From positions 62,001-126,000 of the forward strand of contig JABDIY010000049.1 in the NCBI GenBank assembly GCA_013003535.1: DNA of 64,000 nucleotides, read 5' to 3'. A model generated the notes under the pieces. That model searched no databases. It saw only the letters and a program-made list of their open reading frames with translations, and had not been told where the DNA came from. Of the stretch, positions 8,526-17,142 are shown in pieces. The stretch's first letter is position 1. Each line of letters opens with the position of its first letter. A program made the position numbers and the translations under genes. Source of the stretch: Acidimicrobiales bacterium (GTDB taxonomy: Bacteria; Actinomycetota; Acidimicrobiia; Acidimicrobiales; SZUA-35).

Positions 8526-9758
8526 CTACTGCTCCGGAACGCTTACCTTGGTGAACCGGCTGACCACCTCAACGTGGCTGGTGTGATTGAAAAGGTCGAG
8601 CACGGTGCACTCGGTCAACGAATAGCCGGCGGCGGTAAGCAGTAGCGCATCACGTCCCAGAGCGCCGGCATCACAACTGATCAGCACGATCCGGTCGGCC
8701 CCGGTGCTGACGAGGCGGGCGACTCCCCCGGCTTCCAGACCAGTCCGAGCGGGATCGGCGATTATCACTTTCGCCGGAATCGGTTTCCACTGCTCCACGT
8801 CAGCTTCGACTTTCTGGACCGCGGTTGCTGGCACATTCAAACGAAGGTCCGCCACCGCACGCGGATTGGACTCGATCGCAATAACTTGTGAGCCGCCCCC
8901 GGCCAACCAGTCCGCCCCGAGGGTGGCGGCAAAGAGTCCCCCACCGGCGTAGGCATCCACGAGGATCCCGTCCGGTTCAATGTCGTTGAGTGCGGAACGA
9001 ACGGCATCCACCAAAGCCTCGGCCCCCACATGCGACGACTGGAAAAACGCCCCGGCCGAGACCCGGAGATCCACGGCCCCGACCCGTTCGGTGATCGCAG
9101 CCGGCGGGTCTGCCGAACGACTCCCCGTTTTCACTACGCTTTTTGCCACGCGCACATCTGCGGGAACGTCTGCCGCTCGGCCCGACACTTCCACCATCCG
9201 GTCGCCGGTGACGGCTCCCACGCGTACCGTCACCTCGCGAGCACCGTGAAACCGAGCGTTCTGGATGAGATCGTTGACTGCGGGATGGGCCACCAAGCAA
9301 GTGTCGGGTCGAAACGGGGCGTGGGATTGGGGTTGGCGGTACGCGAGACGACCGTCGTTGTCCACCAACATTCTCACCGTGGTGCGGTAACCCTGGGTGG
9401 GAAGCGGGGTTCCGCTCGTGATGGCGATCGTTGTCGTGTCGAGCTTCCCGATCCGGCGGAGGGCATCTTCTACGATCGCCACTCGGAGACGCCGCTGAGC
9501 ATCGGGCGTTATGTGCTGCCAGTCGCATCCGCCACAGCGCGGTTCACCGGTCACGTACGGACACGGCGGGATGGCGCGATCTGGTGAGGGATCGAGAACT
9601 TCGATGACCACCGCCTCGGCGAACCGTTTGGATTGCTTGGTCACCGCCACGCGAACGCGTTCGGTGGGGACGGCGCCGCTCACGAAGGTCACCCGGCCGG
9701 AATCATCCAGTCCGATCGCCTTTCCGCCCACAGCAATCCGGTCCACCGTGAGTTCCAT
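8526..9758 (-). CDS. Class I SAM-dependent RNA methyltransferase, TrmA/RlmC/RlmD family
   Basis: A 410-residue RNA uridine-C5 methyltransferase. It has an N-terminal TRAM-like beta region (LTVDRIAVGGKAIG), a cysteine cluster for a 4Fe-4S centre (CPY...CGGCDWQH), the SAM-binding region VDAYAGGGLFA, the ADPARTGLEAGG segment and a catalytic-cysteine motif ISCDAGALGRD, followed by the family C-terminus DLFNHTSHVEVVSRF. I place the start at ATG 9758 (MELTVDR), since the N-terminal extension of the track ORF does not belong to the family. Whether it acts on tRNA U54 or a 23S rRNA uridine cannot be told from sequence. Only 26 nt separate it from the divergent rpe gene. Confidence 0.88.
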   Translation of the reverse strand: MELTVDRIAVGGKAIGLDDSGRVTFVSGAVPTERVRVAVTKQSKRFAEAVVIEVLDPSPDRAIPPCPYVTGEPRCGGCDWQHITPDAQRRLRVAIVEDALRRIGKLDTTTIAITSGTPLPTQGYRTTVRMLVDNDGRLAYRQPQSHAPFRPDTCLVAHPAVNDLIQNARFHGAREVTVRVGAVTGDRMVEVSGRAADVPADVRVAKSVVKTGSRSADPPAAITERVGAVDLRVSAGAFFQSSHVGAEALVDAVRSALNDIEPDGILVDAYAGGGLFAATLGADWLAGGGSQVIAIESNPRAVADLRLNVPATAVQKVEADVEQWKPIPAKVIIADPARTGLEAGGVARLVSTGADRIVLISCDAGALGRDALLLTAAGYSLTECTVLDLFNHTSHVEVVSRFTKVSVPEQ

Positions 9759-9784
9759 CTCGTTCACCGCTCCATACTGGCCGC

Positions 9785-10471
9785 ATGCAATCCGGTTCCG
9801 CCGCAGCAATCAAGATAATTCCGTCCGTCCTCCCTGCCGATTTCGCTCGGTTGGGCGACGAATGCCAGGCGCTCGAAAAAGCCGGGGTCGATCGGATCCA
9901 GTTCGACGTCATGGACGGCCGCTTCGTTCCCAACATCACCTTCGGACCTGACGTGATCGCATCCGTGCGCGGAGCGGTCTCGGTTCCCTTCGAAGCCCAC
10001 CTGATGATCGAAGAGCCCGATCACTTGATCAGTCGCTTCGTCGAAGCCGGTTGTGAGCTGATCATCGTCCACGAGGAGACGTGCATTCATTTGCACCGGA
10101 CTCTCGCACTGATCAACGACCTCGGCGCTCAGGCAGCTGTGGCCCTCAACCCCCATACGCCGATCGACCGGGTTGCCCACGTCTTGGACCTGCTCAACAT
10201 GGTTTTGGTGATGACCGTCAATCCCGGCTTCGGCGGTCAGAAGTACATAACCACGATGGAACCCAAGATTCGCGGCGCGCGGCACCTGCTCAACACCGCC
10301 GACCACTGGATCGACCTCGAGGTCGACGGCGGAATCAGCGCTGCCACCGTGGCTGGAGCGGCGGCTTCGGGCGCCAACGTTCTCATCTCCGGGTCGGCGA
10401 TGTTTCGACACCCTGAGGGTCTCGCCGCCGCCGTCACCGAACTCCGCACACTCGCCACCGAAGCCTACTAA
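9785..10471 (+). CDS. rpe: Ribulose-phosphate 3-epimerase
   Basis: Interconverts ribulose-5-phosphate and xylulose-5-phosphate in the pentose phosphate pathway. It is a 228-residue TIM barrel with all the expected marks: IIPSVLPADF near the N-terminus (Ser/Leu/Asp active-site region), DVMDGRFVPNITFGPD, EAHLMIEEP (His), MTVNPGFGGQKY and the phosphate-binding EVDGGIS plus LISGSAMF. Start at ATG 9785. The next gene starts 9 nt after its stop, so the two may be cotranscribed. Confidence 0.97.
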   Translation: MQSGSAAAIKIIPSVLPADFARLGDECQALEKAGVDRIQFDVMDGRFVPNITFGPDVIASVRGAVSVPFEAHLMIEEPDHLISRFVEAGCELIIVHEETCIHLHRTLALINDLGAQAAVALNPHTPIDRVAHVLDLLNMVLVMTVNPGFGGQKYITTMEPKIRGARHLLNTADHWIDLEVDGGISAATVAGAAASGANVLISGSAMFRHPEGLAAAVTELRTLATEAY

Positions 10472-10480
10472 GACCCCATC

Positions 10481-11371
10481 GTGTGGATTCCGGTCACGCT
10501 GGCCGCCGCCGTCTTCCAGATTCTCCGAACCTCGCGGCAACATCAGCTGCGATCGAGCCTTTCGGTCAATGCGGCGGGGTATGTCCGCTACACCTACGGG
10601 TTCCCGCTTGCCGTTCTCGCCACAGTCATCTCCTTCTTCGTGCTCGGTGAAGAGCTGCCAATCGTGCCAGTCCGGTTTTGGCCCATCATCGGCGCAGCCG
10701 GGTTCGCCCAGATTCTTGGCACCTTGGCGCTGCTCCGCTCGTTCGATCTTCGCGACTTCGCCATCGGCACGGTGTATGCGAAGACCGAGATCGTCATCGT
10801 GGCGATCGTCTCGGCGGTCGCCCTTGGTGAAACCTTGAGGCCGCTGGGGTGGTTGGCGATCGTGCTGTGCATGACCGGCGTGGCCTGGTTGGCAGCCCCT
10901 CGCCATCTCGGAGAAGCGGTGTCGAGCATCGCCGATCCGGCCGCCCTCATGGGAATCCTGGCAGCCAGCGGGTTTGCGCTGGCCGCCGTGGGAATCCGGG
11001 CTGCGTCCAACTCTTTGAGCGATGCGCCCGCCTTCCACAGAGCGCTCTTGACCCTGACTGTGATGCTCGGGATGCAGACCGTTCTCAACGGCACACAGCT
11101 ATTCACATCAGCTCCGGCAGAGTTTGTCAGCGTCTACAAAGTCTGGCGTTCAGCGCTGCCGGTAGGAATACTCAGTGTCTGCGGTTCAGCCGGTTGGGCG
11201 GTCGCGGTAACGCTCACCAATGCGGCCAAGGTCCGGACCCTGGGTCAGGTGGAATTATTGATGGCGTTTGCGATCTCGGCCTGGTGGCTTCACGAGCAAC
11301 ACCTGCGTAGTGAATACATCGCCAGCGCAATGGTCATGGCTGGGGTGGTTGGCGTCATTGCGCTCGGCTGA
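10481..11371 (+). CDS. EamA/DMT-family transporter
   Basis: A 296-residue integral membrane protein with about ten hydrophobic segments in two halves, as in EamA (drug/metabolite) transporters. Typical EamA features are a helix ending IGTVYAKTEIVIVAIVSAVALGE in the first half and the matching VRTLGQVELLMAFAISAWWLHE in the second. GTG start at 10481. The N-terminal helix is short, and the first loop (LRTSRQHQLRSSLSVNAAGYVRY) resembles the subgroup that begins directly with a transmembrane helix. The substrate is unknown. It lies 9 nt behind rpe. Confidence 0.85.
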   Translation: MWIPVTLAAAVFQILRTSRQHQLRSSLSVNAAGYVRYTYGFPLAVLATVISFFVLGEELPIVPVRFWPIIGAAGFAQILGTLALLRSFDLRDFAIGTVYAKTEIVIVAIVSAVALGETLRPLGWLAIVLCMTGVAWLAAPRHLGEAVSSIADPAALMGILAASGFALAAVGIRAASNSLSDAPAFHRALLTLTVMLGMQTVLNGTQLFTSAPAEFVSVYKVWRSALPVGILSVCGSAGWAVAVTLTNAAKVRTLGQVELLMAFAISAWWLHEQHLRSEYIASAMVMAGVVGVIALG

Positions 11372-11451
11372 TCCGGACCAGGCCGGCCGTGGCACCAACA
11401 CTCTTCCTTTCCGTGACTGAGCCGCCGACCGAGCCCGGTAACCTCTACCCC

Positions 11452-12063
11452 ATGACCACCATCCCTGGACTCCCAACAGCCGATATTCCCGGCGCCGGCT
11501 TCGGATTCGATATCTACAACGCCCTCCTGAAGGAACGCATCGTGTTCTTGGGATCCCAGGTGGACGACAACATCGCCAACCAGTTGGCCGCTCAGATGCT
11601 GTTCCTCGCCGGACAAGATTCTGACAAAGACATCTGGTTGTACATCAACTCCCCCGGCGGATCGGTAACCGCCGGCATGGCCATCTATGACACGATGCAA
11701 TTCATCCGCCCCGATGTGGCAACGGTCTGTCTGGGTTTGGGCGCCTCGATGGGCCAGTTCCTCCTCACCGCTGGCGCTACCGGGAAGCGGTATGCCCTAC
11801 CGCATGCCCGCATCCTCATGCATCAGCCCTCGGCCGGCATTCAGGGTCAGGCGTCAGACATCGCTATTCAGGCGGAGAACCTGGTGAAGATGAAACGTCA
11901 GATGGCCGAATTGATCGCTCACCACTCCGGCCGTACAGTCGAGGAGGTCGTTGCCGATTCCGACCGTGACAAATGGTTCACCGCCCAGGAAGCCCAGGAG
12001 TACGGGCTGTTCGACCGGGTGATCACCAAAGCCGGCGAGCTCAGCGGCGACACTCCGATCTAG
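11452..12063 (+). CDS. clpP: ATP-dependent Clp protease proteolytic subunit
   Basis: The peptidase of the Clp machine, working as a tetradecamer with ClpX or ClpC. The 203-residue form from ATG 11452 (MTTIPGLP) matches the family length; the track ORF adds 21 residues that look non-coding. The catalytic triad is visible: Ser in GASMGQF, His in RILMHQPS and Asp in SDRDKWF. The conserved LYINSPGGSVTAGMAIYDTMQ segment is intact. Actinobacteria usually carry two clpP genes, clpP1 and clpP2, side by side; here only one is present, so a second copy should be elsewhere if the rule holds. Confidence 0.96.
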   Translation: MTTIPGLPTADIPGAGFGFDIYNALLKERIVFLGSQVDDNIANQLAAQMLFLAGQDSDKDIWLYINSPGGSVTAGMAIYDTMQFIRPDVATVCLGLGASMGQFLLTAGATGKRYALPHARILMHQPSAGIQGQASDIAIQAENLVKMKRQMAELIAHHSGRTVEEVVADSDRDKWFTAQEAQEYGLFDRVITKAGELSGDTPI

Positions 12064-12131
12064 GCGGGTAGGGCACCAGGCCCTGCGCGGACGACGCCGG
12101 CGCGACGGTGTCACCGCTAGCGTGGAGCGCC

Positions 12132-12842
12132 ATGGCACGACCAGACAACCGCGAAAACTCCGAACTTCGTACGCTCAGCTTTGAGCGCGATTTCACCGAC
12201 ATGGCAAACGGCTCAGTGCTGGTGAAGTTCGGCCGTACGCATGTGTTGTGTACAGCATCAGTTGAAGACGAGGTGCCGCGCTGGATGCGTAACACCGGAA
12301 AAGGCTGGGTAACCGCCGAGTACAACATGTTGCCGGGATCCAGCCCGGAAAGAATTCGGCGTCGCCAATCGGGTCGGGATCAGGAGATTCAGCGACTGAT
12401 CGGTCGGAGCCTTCGAGCAGTAGTGGACATGAACAAGCTGGGCGAGCGCAGCATCACCGTGGACTGCGACGTGCTGCAGGCGGATGGCGGTACCCGGACG
12501 GCGGCGATCTGCGGAGGTTTCGTCGCTCTCCACGATGCTGTCACGAGGCTGAATATCGGCACCGATCCTTTCCTCGGCACGTGCGCAGCGATCAGCGTGG
12601 GAATCGTCGACGGAGAAGCCCGGCTCGACCTGCCCTACGTCGAGGACGTCGCAGCCGAAGTTGACATGAACATCGTTATGACCGGCGACGGTGATCTGAT
12701 CGAAGTCCAGGGCACGGCGGAGGGCAAAGTCTTCAGCCGGGGCCAACTCGACGAACTGCTGGATCTCGGCGCCCTCGGTGTTTCTCGAATCACCGATGCA
12801 CAGAAGGCGCTGATCGCCATACCGCCGGCCCCGCGTTCCTGA
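12132..12842 (+). CDS. rph: Ribonuclease PH
   Basis: A phosphorolytic 3'-to-5' exonuclease that trims tRNA 3' ends; it forms a hexameric ring. The 236-residue product starts at ATG 12132 ([13 protein letters not shown]), with GTGGAGCG upstream. Family features include the FERDFT start, [44 protein letters not shown] (phosphate-binding arginines), [16 protein letters not shown] and the [17 protein letters not shown] end. It is followed 9 nt later by rdgB, a common pairing. Confidence 0.97.
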   Translation: MARPDNRENSELRTLSFERDFTDMANGSVLVKFGRTHVLCTASVEDEVPRWMRNTGKGWVTAEYNMLPGSSPERIRRRQSGRDQEIQRLIGRSLRAVVDMNKLGERSITVDCDVLQADGGTRTAAICGGFVALHDAVTRLNIGTDPFLGTCAAISVGIVDGEARLDLPYVEDVAAEVDMNIVMTGDGDLIEVQGTAEGKVFSRGQLDELLDLGALGVSRITDAQKALIAIPPAPRS

Positions 12843-12851
12843 CCTGCAGCT

Positions 12852-13406
12852 GTGGACTTGGTCCTCGCCACCAACAATCCGGGGAAGGTTTCCGAACTCC
12901 GTGACCTCCTGGCCCATTCCGGCGTCACCGTGATGGCCAGACCAGAGCACATCCCCCACACAGTCGAGGATGCTGACACCCTGACCGGGAACGCGGCCAA
13001 GAAGGCTCGTGAAGTGTGCGCCGCCGTGAACAAACCGGCATTGGCCGATGACACCGGGCTGTTTGTGGACGCTCTGGATGGAGCGCCCGGCGTGCAAACA
13101 GCACGATTCGGGGGGTGGGAGAAGCTTTTGACCGCCATGGACGGAATTCCTGTATCTGGTCGCTTGGCTCAGTTTCGAACGGTTGTGGTTGTCGCCTACC
13201 CCGACGGGCGGCCCGAGTTGGAAGTGGAGGGCACCACCAACGGCGTGATTCTCACCCAACCTCGCGGCGACCGCGGCTTCGGCTATGACCCAGTGTTCGT
13301 CCCGAACGACGGCGACGGCCGATCCTTTGCCGAGATGACCACGGCGGAGAAAAACTCGATCTCACACCGTGGTCGTGCGCTGCAGAATCTCCTGAAGCGA
13401 CTCTGA
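12852..13406 (+). CDS. rdgB: XTP/dITP diphosphatase (RdgB/HAM1)
   Basis: Removes non-canonical purine nucleotides such as XTP and dITP from the pool. The product is 184 residues from a GTG start, slightly short for the family (about 195-205). Conserved elements are LATNNPGKVSEL, the acidic metal site PALADDTGLFVDAL, GAPGVQTARFGG (family consensus PGV-SARY/FAG), GDRGFGYDPVFVP and AEMTTAEKNSISHRG(R)A. It follows rph and probably shares its transcript. A hairpin about 30 nt beyond the stop may end the operon. Confidence 0.96.
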   Translation: MDLVLATNNPGKVSELRDLLAHSGVTVMARPEHIPHTVEDADTLTGNAAKKAREVCAAVNKPALADDTGLFVDALDGAPGVQTARFGGWEKLLTAMDGIPVSGRLAQFRTVVVVAYPDGRPELEVEGTTNGVILTQPRGDRGFGYDPVFVPNDGDGRSFAEMTTAEKNSISHRGRALQNLLKRL

Positions 13407-13435
13407 GGAACCCAGCCAGCCGTTATGAAAAATTC

Positions 13436-13464
13436 GAACACCGGACCATTTCGGCCCGGCGTTC
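13436..13464 (+). terminator. Stem-loop downstream of rdgB, possible terminator
   Basis: GAACACCGGACC...GGCCCGGCGTTC can fold into a stem of GAAC/GTTC plus CCGG/CCGG and CC/GG pairs, with an A-C mismatch and a small loop. It starts 29 nt after the rdgB stop codon. No T-run follows, so it may be a GC-rich actinobacterial-type terminator or only an RNA-stabilising hairpin. Confidence 0.4.
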
Positions 13465-13828
13465 TCGAGTCATCACCCACGAGTTGTTGAACGCCACTGT
13501 GGCACAGGTCCATATGCGGGTTCCAGTAGCCGGGAAGTAGCGCCTATCAAGAACTGACGGGATAGGTCGCTGGGCCCCGGCGAATCGACTCGCCCGTCCT
13601 GGGCCTCGCTTCTCTTGCGGGAAAACTCACGATATCGCCGAGGCTGCTTGTCGCTGCATGAGGAAATAGTTCGGGCTGGTCAGCGCTGACCACGGAGGGC
13701 GGAATTCCGGGAGGTTCCACCCAGCGACCCCCGGTATCCATACCCATTGTGCGTTCGCCGTCCTCGCTTAGGTTTCTTCGGAGCACAGGCACTACCTCAG
13801 ATTCTTGACCCAAAAAAGGGAACGTAGA
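13465..13828. other. Intergenic stretch without a recognised gene
   Basis: About 360 nt between the rdgB hairpin and the DUF389 gene. I find no tRNA, RNase P RNA or tmRNA signature here. The only open frame of note is on the minus strand (13547..13744 from an internal ATG, about 66 residues, rich in Pro, Ser and Arg). It has no recognisable family, and the longer version runs into the DUF389 start. The DUF389 promoter must lie here. Confidence 0.5.
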
Positions 13829-14965
13829 TTGAACACGAGACGGACATTGAGACATCCATTGGAGGGCGGCCTGGCGGCCCTAGCTGATTCCCGACTGCGG
13901 ATCGACCCTCTCGGTACCACCGAACGCCAACGGATCGTTTCCGGGCTTTTCCCCGAAGGTGCTCGACGCCTTCCATTCCTCCATCGCTTCTACAGCCTCA
14001 TGACGCTGTCGGTGCTGATCGCAGTTCTTGGTTTGATCGCCGATTCCACCGCTGTCGTGATCGGCGCCATGCTGGTGGCACCGCTGATGGCCCCGGTCCT
14101 GGGAATTGCCGCCGCGCTTGTGATGGACTGGTCAGAGCGAGCCCTGTGGTCGCTGTGGGTCGCCGCTACCGGTGCCGTCATGGCAATTGCGATCGCGGCC
14201 CTGGTCTCCTGGCTCATGCCGGGCGATCCCGCACCGCTCCCGAACGAACTCCTTTCCCGGACCTCGCCTCGCCTGGTCGACCTCGGAGTGGCGCTCGTGG
14301 CTGGCGCCGCCGGTGCCTACAGCCACGTACGGAGGCAAGCTGGTGATGCGATCGTGGGTGTGGCCGTCGCCGTAGCCCTCATCCCACCCCTAGCCGTGGT
14401 GGGAGTCACCCTGGAGATGGGCGAGTGGCAGATGGCCGCCGGATCCTTCCTTCTCTTCCTCGCCAACGTAATCGGGATCATCACGGCCGGAGCCTTCACC
14501 TTCATAATGTTTGGGCTGGTGCCAAAGGGACGCCTCTTCGAAACTCGCCAGCCCATCTCTCGGCGACTGCGGACCACTGTCATTGCCACCGTCCTTGTTG
14601 TAGCGCCGCTGCAGATCATCGACGAGTGGCGGCCCACCCCCGTGATGAGCTCAGTTCCTGGCCAGGCCCTCGTGAGCGAGGTTGTTTCCGGCTGGCGAGC
14701 CGACGTTCAGATCATCTCGATCGCCATCGATGATGTTGTTGAAGAGAGCGAAGCCCCCGAAGTTCACCTCACGCTGGCGAACAGCGCCCCACAAGGGGTG
14801 CCCCTTGGTGTTGATGTCCTTGCCGATCGAATCAGCGAAGCGTTCGGCTCATCGGTCAACGTGGTTGTCACCTCGGTGGAAAGCAACGTCGAGACCGCCG
14901 AAACACTGCTGGAAGAACCCGAGACCAATCCCGAGACCGCCTCAACCAACCGGAAAGGCAACTGA
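13829..14965 (+). CDS. DUF389-family multi-pass membrane protein
   Basis: A 378-residue DUF389 protein of unknown function. The conserved core is recognisable: FHRFYxLMTLSVLIAVLGLIADSTAVVIGAMLVAPLMAP-type sequence at about residues 50-95, then further membrane segments (ALWSLWVAATGAVMAIAIAALVSWL, DLGVALVAGAAGAYS, AIVGVAVAVALIPPLAVVGVTLE, GSFLLFLANVIGIITAGAFTFIMFGL), then a soluble C-terminal domain of about 120 residues. I prefer the TTG at 13829 because AAGGGA lies 7-8 nt upstream; the track uses a TTG 24 nt earlier. The next gene begins 3 nt after its stop, which suggests a coupled partner. Confidence 0.88.
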   Translation: MNTRRTLRHPLEGGLAALADSRLRIDPLGTTERQRIVSGLFPEGARRLPFLHRFYSLMTLSVLIAVLGLIADSTAVVIGAMLVAPLMAPVLGIAAALVMDWSERALWSLWVAATGAVMAIAIAALVSWLMPGDPAPLPNELLSRTSPRLVDLGVALVAGAAGAYSHVRRQAGDAIVGVAVAVALIPPLAVVGVTLEMGEWQMAAGSFLLFLANVIGIITAGAFTFIMFGLVPKGRLFETRQPISRRLRTTVIATVLVVAPLQIIDEWRPTPVMSSVPGQALVSEVVSGWRADVQIISIAIDDVVEESEAPEVHLTLANSAPQGVPLGVDVLADRISEAFGSSVNVVVTSVESNVETAETLLEEPETNPETASTNRKGN

Positions 14966-14968
14966 ACC

Positions 14969-15682
14969 ATGCACACCATCCCGCTCGCGACCTTCGCTTG
15001 GCAGCGCACCGAACCCCGCTTCGAACTGCATCCCGAAACAATCAACTTCTTCTTGCCCAGCCGGTTCGGGGACCTCCCCTGGCTTATCAAACGCAACGAG
15101 GTAGCCGTGGTCGACACCCGTGATCAAATTGCTGAGATCGATCACGGTCTGCTGGGAAATGGCAAGTCCTCGGCCGATTACTCCACTCTCAACGTGCCCT
15201 ATATCGCCACCAGTACCGTCGCAGTGCCAGCGACCACCGGACTGTTGTTCAAAGAACCCAAACTCCACCCCGATCTCGGCGTCCTGGACGGCCTACTCGT
15301 ACGTGAACATCATCCGGGACAACTGATCGACCTGGCCGTGGCGCTCGGGTTGGATACCGCAAAAGATCTCCATTGGTTTACAGATCACCGCCGCTCAATG
15401 CCCCCTGGCGAATCGTCGAACCGCTCCCCTTTCCGCCTTGCGGAGCGGATCGGCGTCGCCTCGGCCGCCACCGGCGGTGGTCTGTTCTTTCTTGCCGCAG
15501 GCCAGAGTATGCACCAGCGCACCGGCCGTCTGGGACTCGGCCTACTTGTCGGTGGAGCCGGTATCGCTGTTGTGGCCGACTGGTTTGGACGGCATCGTCT
15601 CAGGGATGGATTCCACCTCGACACTGCTGTCAGAACTGGTGAAGGCCTCACAGGCGACAGCCGCCACCTCAGCTCGCAATGA
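14969..15682 (+). CDS. Unknown protein coupled to the DUF389 gene
   Basis: A 237-residue protein with a soluble N-terminal part (about 1-155) and two hydrophobic, glycine-rich segments near residues 163-181 (IGVASAATGGGLFFLAAG) and 187-205 (RLGLGLLVGGAGIAVVADW). I recognise no family. It starts 3 nt after the DUF389 stop, so the two are very likely made together. Its 3' end overlaps the 5' end of the ligase gene by 77 nt in another frame. Such a long overlap is unusual; either this frame ends earlier by an unseen difference, or the ligase uses a later start. Confidence 0.7.
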   Translation: MHTIPLATFAWQRTEPRFELHPETINFFLPSRFGDLPWLIKRNEVAVVDTRDQIAEIDHGLLGNGKSSADYSTLNVPYIATSTVAVPATTGLLFKEPKLHPDLGVLDGLLVREHHPGQLIDLAVALGLDTAKDLHWFTDHRRSMPPGESSNRSPFRLAERIGVASAATGGGLFFLAAGQSMHQRTGRLGLGLLVGGAGIAVVADWFGRHRLRDGFHLDTAVRTGEGLTGDSRHLSSQ

Positions 15683-17096
15683 GAAAGTGGCCGCGCTCGC
15701 TGGCTTCTTGGCCGGTGTCGACCCCTCGGAAGTGCCAACGGCAGTCGCTCTCCTCACCGGCGTTCCGCGACAGGGGCGAGTGGGAATCGGCTGGGCCCTG
15801 GTCGAAACAAGTATTGCCAATGTCGACCGGAATGATCACGCTGCTCCAGCGGGGCCGCCGCTAACCCTCGCCGACATCGACACCGCCGTGGACACGGTGA
15901 GCCGAACAGGAGGAAGCGGCTCCGACGCCGCCAAACGGGACATAATGGCCGGGCTTTTCCAGCGAGCCACAGCCGAAGAAGCGGACTTCCTTTCCGACAT
16001 TCTGGTTGGGGGACTTCGCCAGGGTGCTCTCGCTGGGGTTCTCGCTTCGGCGATCAGCAAAGCCTTTGGAGTGAAACTGAGTTTGCTGCGACGAGCTGCG
16101 ATGCTCTTGGGGGATCTCGGCGAGGCCGGAACCATCGCCAGCGTCGCGGGCGACGCTGGCCTAGCAGGCGTCGGTCTCACCGTCGGTCGAGCCGTTGAGC
16201 CGATGTTGGCAGCCACCTCGCCCGATGTTCCCACGGCATTGATCGAAACGGGAACGGCAGCGGTTGAGTGGAAGCTGGATGGGATCCGGATCCAGGTGCA
16301 CAAGCTGGGCGGAGAGGTATGGGTTTTCAGCCGCAACCTCAACGACATCACACTTCGCGTGACCGGTGTGATTGACGTGGTGAGATCGCTCCCTGTCAGC
16401 TCCGCAATCTTGGATGGAGAGGTCCTTGGTTCCTCACCCCACTTCTTCGACATCATTCATCGTGATGGCCAAGATCTTCTGAACCAACCGCTTCACGAGC
16501 GCATGGCCCATCTGGAGGCGGTGGCGGGCGCGCATCGGATCCCATCGGTCATTACTGACGACCCCGAACAGGCACTGGCCCAGCTGGCTGCGGCGTTGGC
16601 AGCGGGTCACGAAGGCGCCATGGTCAAGGGGATCGACACACGGTATGAGGCTGGGCGGCGGGGGAAGGGCTGGCGGAAGGTCAAGCCGGTGCACACTCTG
16701 GACCTTGTGGTTCTCGGAGCCGAATGGGGTCACGGCCGCCGCAAGGGTTGGCTTTCAAACCTGCATCTCGGAGCTCGGAACAACAAGACCGGCGAGTACG
16801 TGATGGTAGGAAAAACCTTCAAGGGACTAACCGACCACCTCCTGGAATGGCAAACCGAGCAACTGTTGATGCGAGAAACCCACCGGGAGGGAATCACAGT
16901 ATTTGCCCGCCCCGAGCTAGTGGTCGAGATCGCAGTGGACTCCACTCACGCGTCCACGCGTTACCCCGGCGGTGTGGCGCTGCGATTCGCCAGGGTACGG
17001 CGCTATCGAGACGACAAGTCTCCTACCGAGGCCGACACTGTCGAGACTGTTCGCTCACTGATGGTGACGCTTCCGGCACACGAACTCCCGGAATAG
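15606..17096 (+). CDS. ligB: ATP-dependent DNA ligase, LigB type
   Basis: A 496-residue ATP-dependent ligase of the actinobacterial LigB group (about 507 residues in Mycobacterium). It has the N-terminal DNA-binding domain (GLRQGALAG), the adenylation motif I EWKLDGIRI with the nucleophilic Lys at about residue 223, motif III region AILDGEVLG, motif IIIa HFFDIIHRDGQDLL, motif IV GHEGAMVKG, motif V KVKPVHTLDLVVL and the OB fold ending in YPGGVALRFARVRRYR. Start at ATG 15606 gives the family N-terminus. Compared with my memory of mycobacterial LigB, about 25-30 residues are missing between DGEVLGSSP and HFFDIIH. Confidence 0.93.
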   Translation: MDSTSTLLSELVKASQATAATSARNEKVAALAGFLAGVDPSEVPTAVALLTGVPRQGRVGIGWALVETSIANVDRNDHAAPAGPPLTLADIDTAVDTVSRTGGSGSDAAKRDIMAGLFQRATAEEADFLSDILVGGLRQGALAGVLASAISKAFGVKLSLLRRAAMLLGDLGEAGTIASVAGDAGLAGVGLTVGRAVEPMLAATSPDVPTALIETGTAAVEWKLDGIRIQVHKLGGEVWVFSRNLNDITLRVTGVIDVVRSLPVSSAILDGEVLGSSPHFFDIIHRDGQDLLNQPLHERMAHLEAVAGAHRIPSVITDDPEQALAQLAAALAAGHEGAMVKGIDTRYEAGRRGKGWRKVKPVHTLDLVVLGAEWGHGRRKGWLSNLHLGARNNKTGEYVMVGKTFKGLTDHLLEWQTEQLLMRETHREGITVFARPELVVEIAVDSTHASTRYPGGVALRFARVRRYRDDKSPTEADTVETVRSLMVTLPAHELPE

Positions 17097-17142
17097 GTTG
17101 TTGCAGCTTGCTCTGCTCACGATCACTGGGCAGGAGTCACGA

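Noticed and set aside
9764-11038. Minus-strand ORF of 424 residues
   Set aside because: Antisense to rpe and the EamA transporter; rich in Asp, Arg, Gly and His as typical for a shadow frame in GC-rich DNA.
12258-13259. Minus-strand ORF of 333 residues
   Set aside because: Antisense to rph and rdgB, both well supported.
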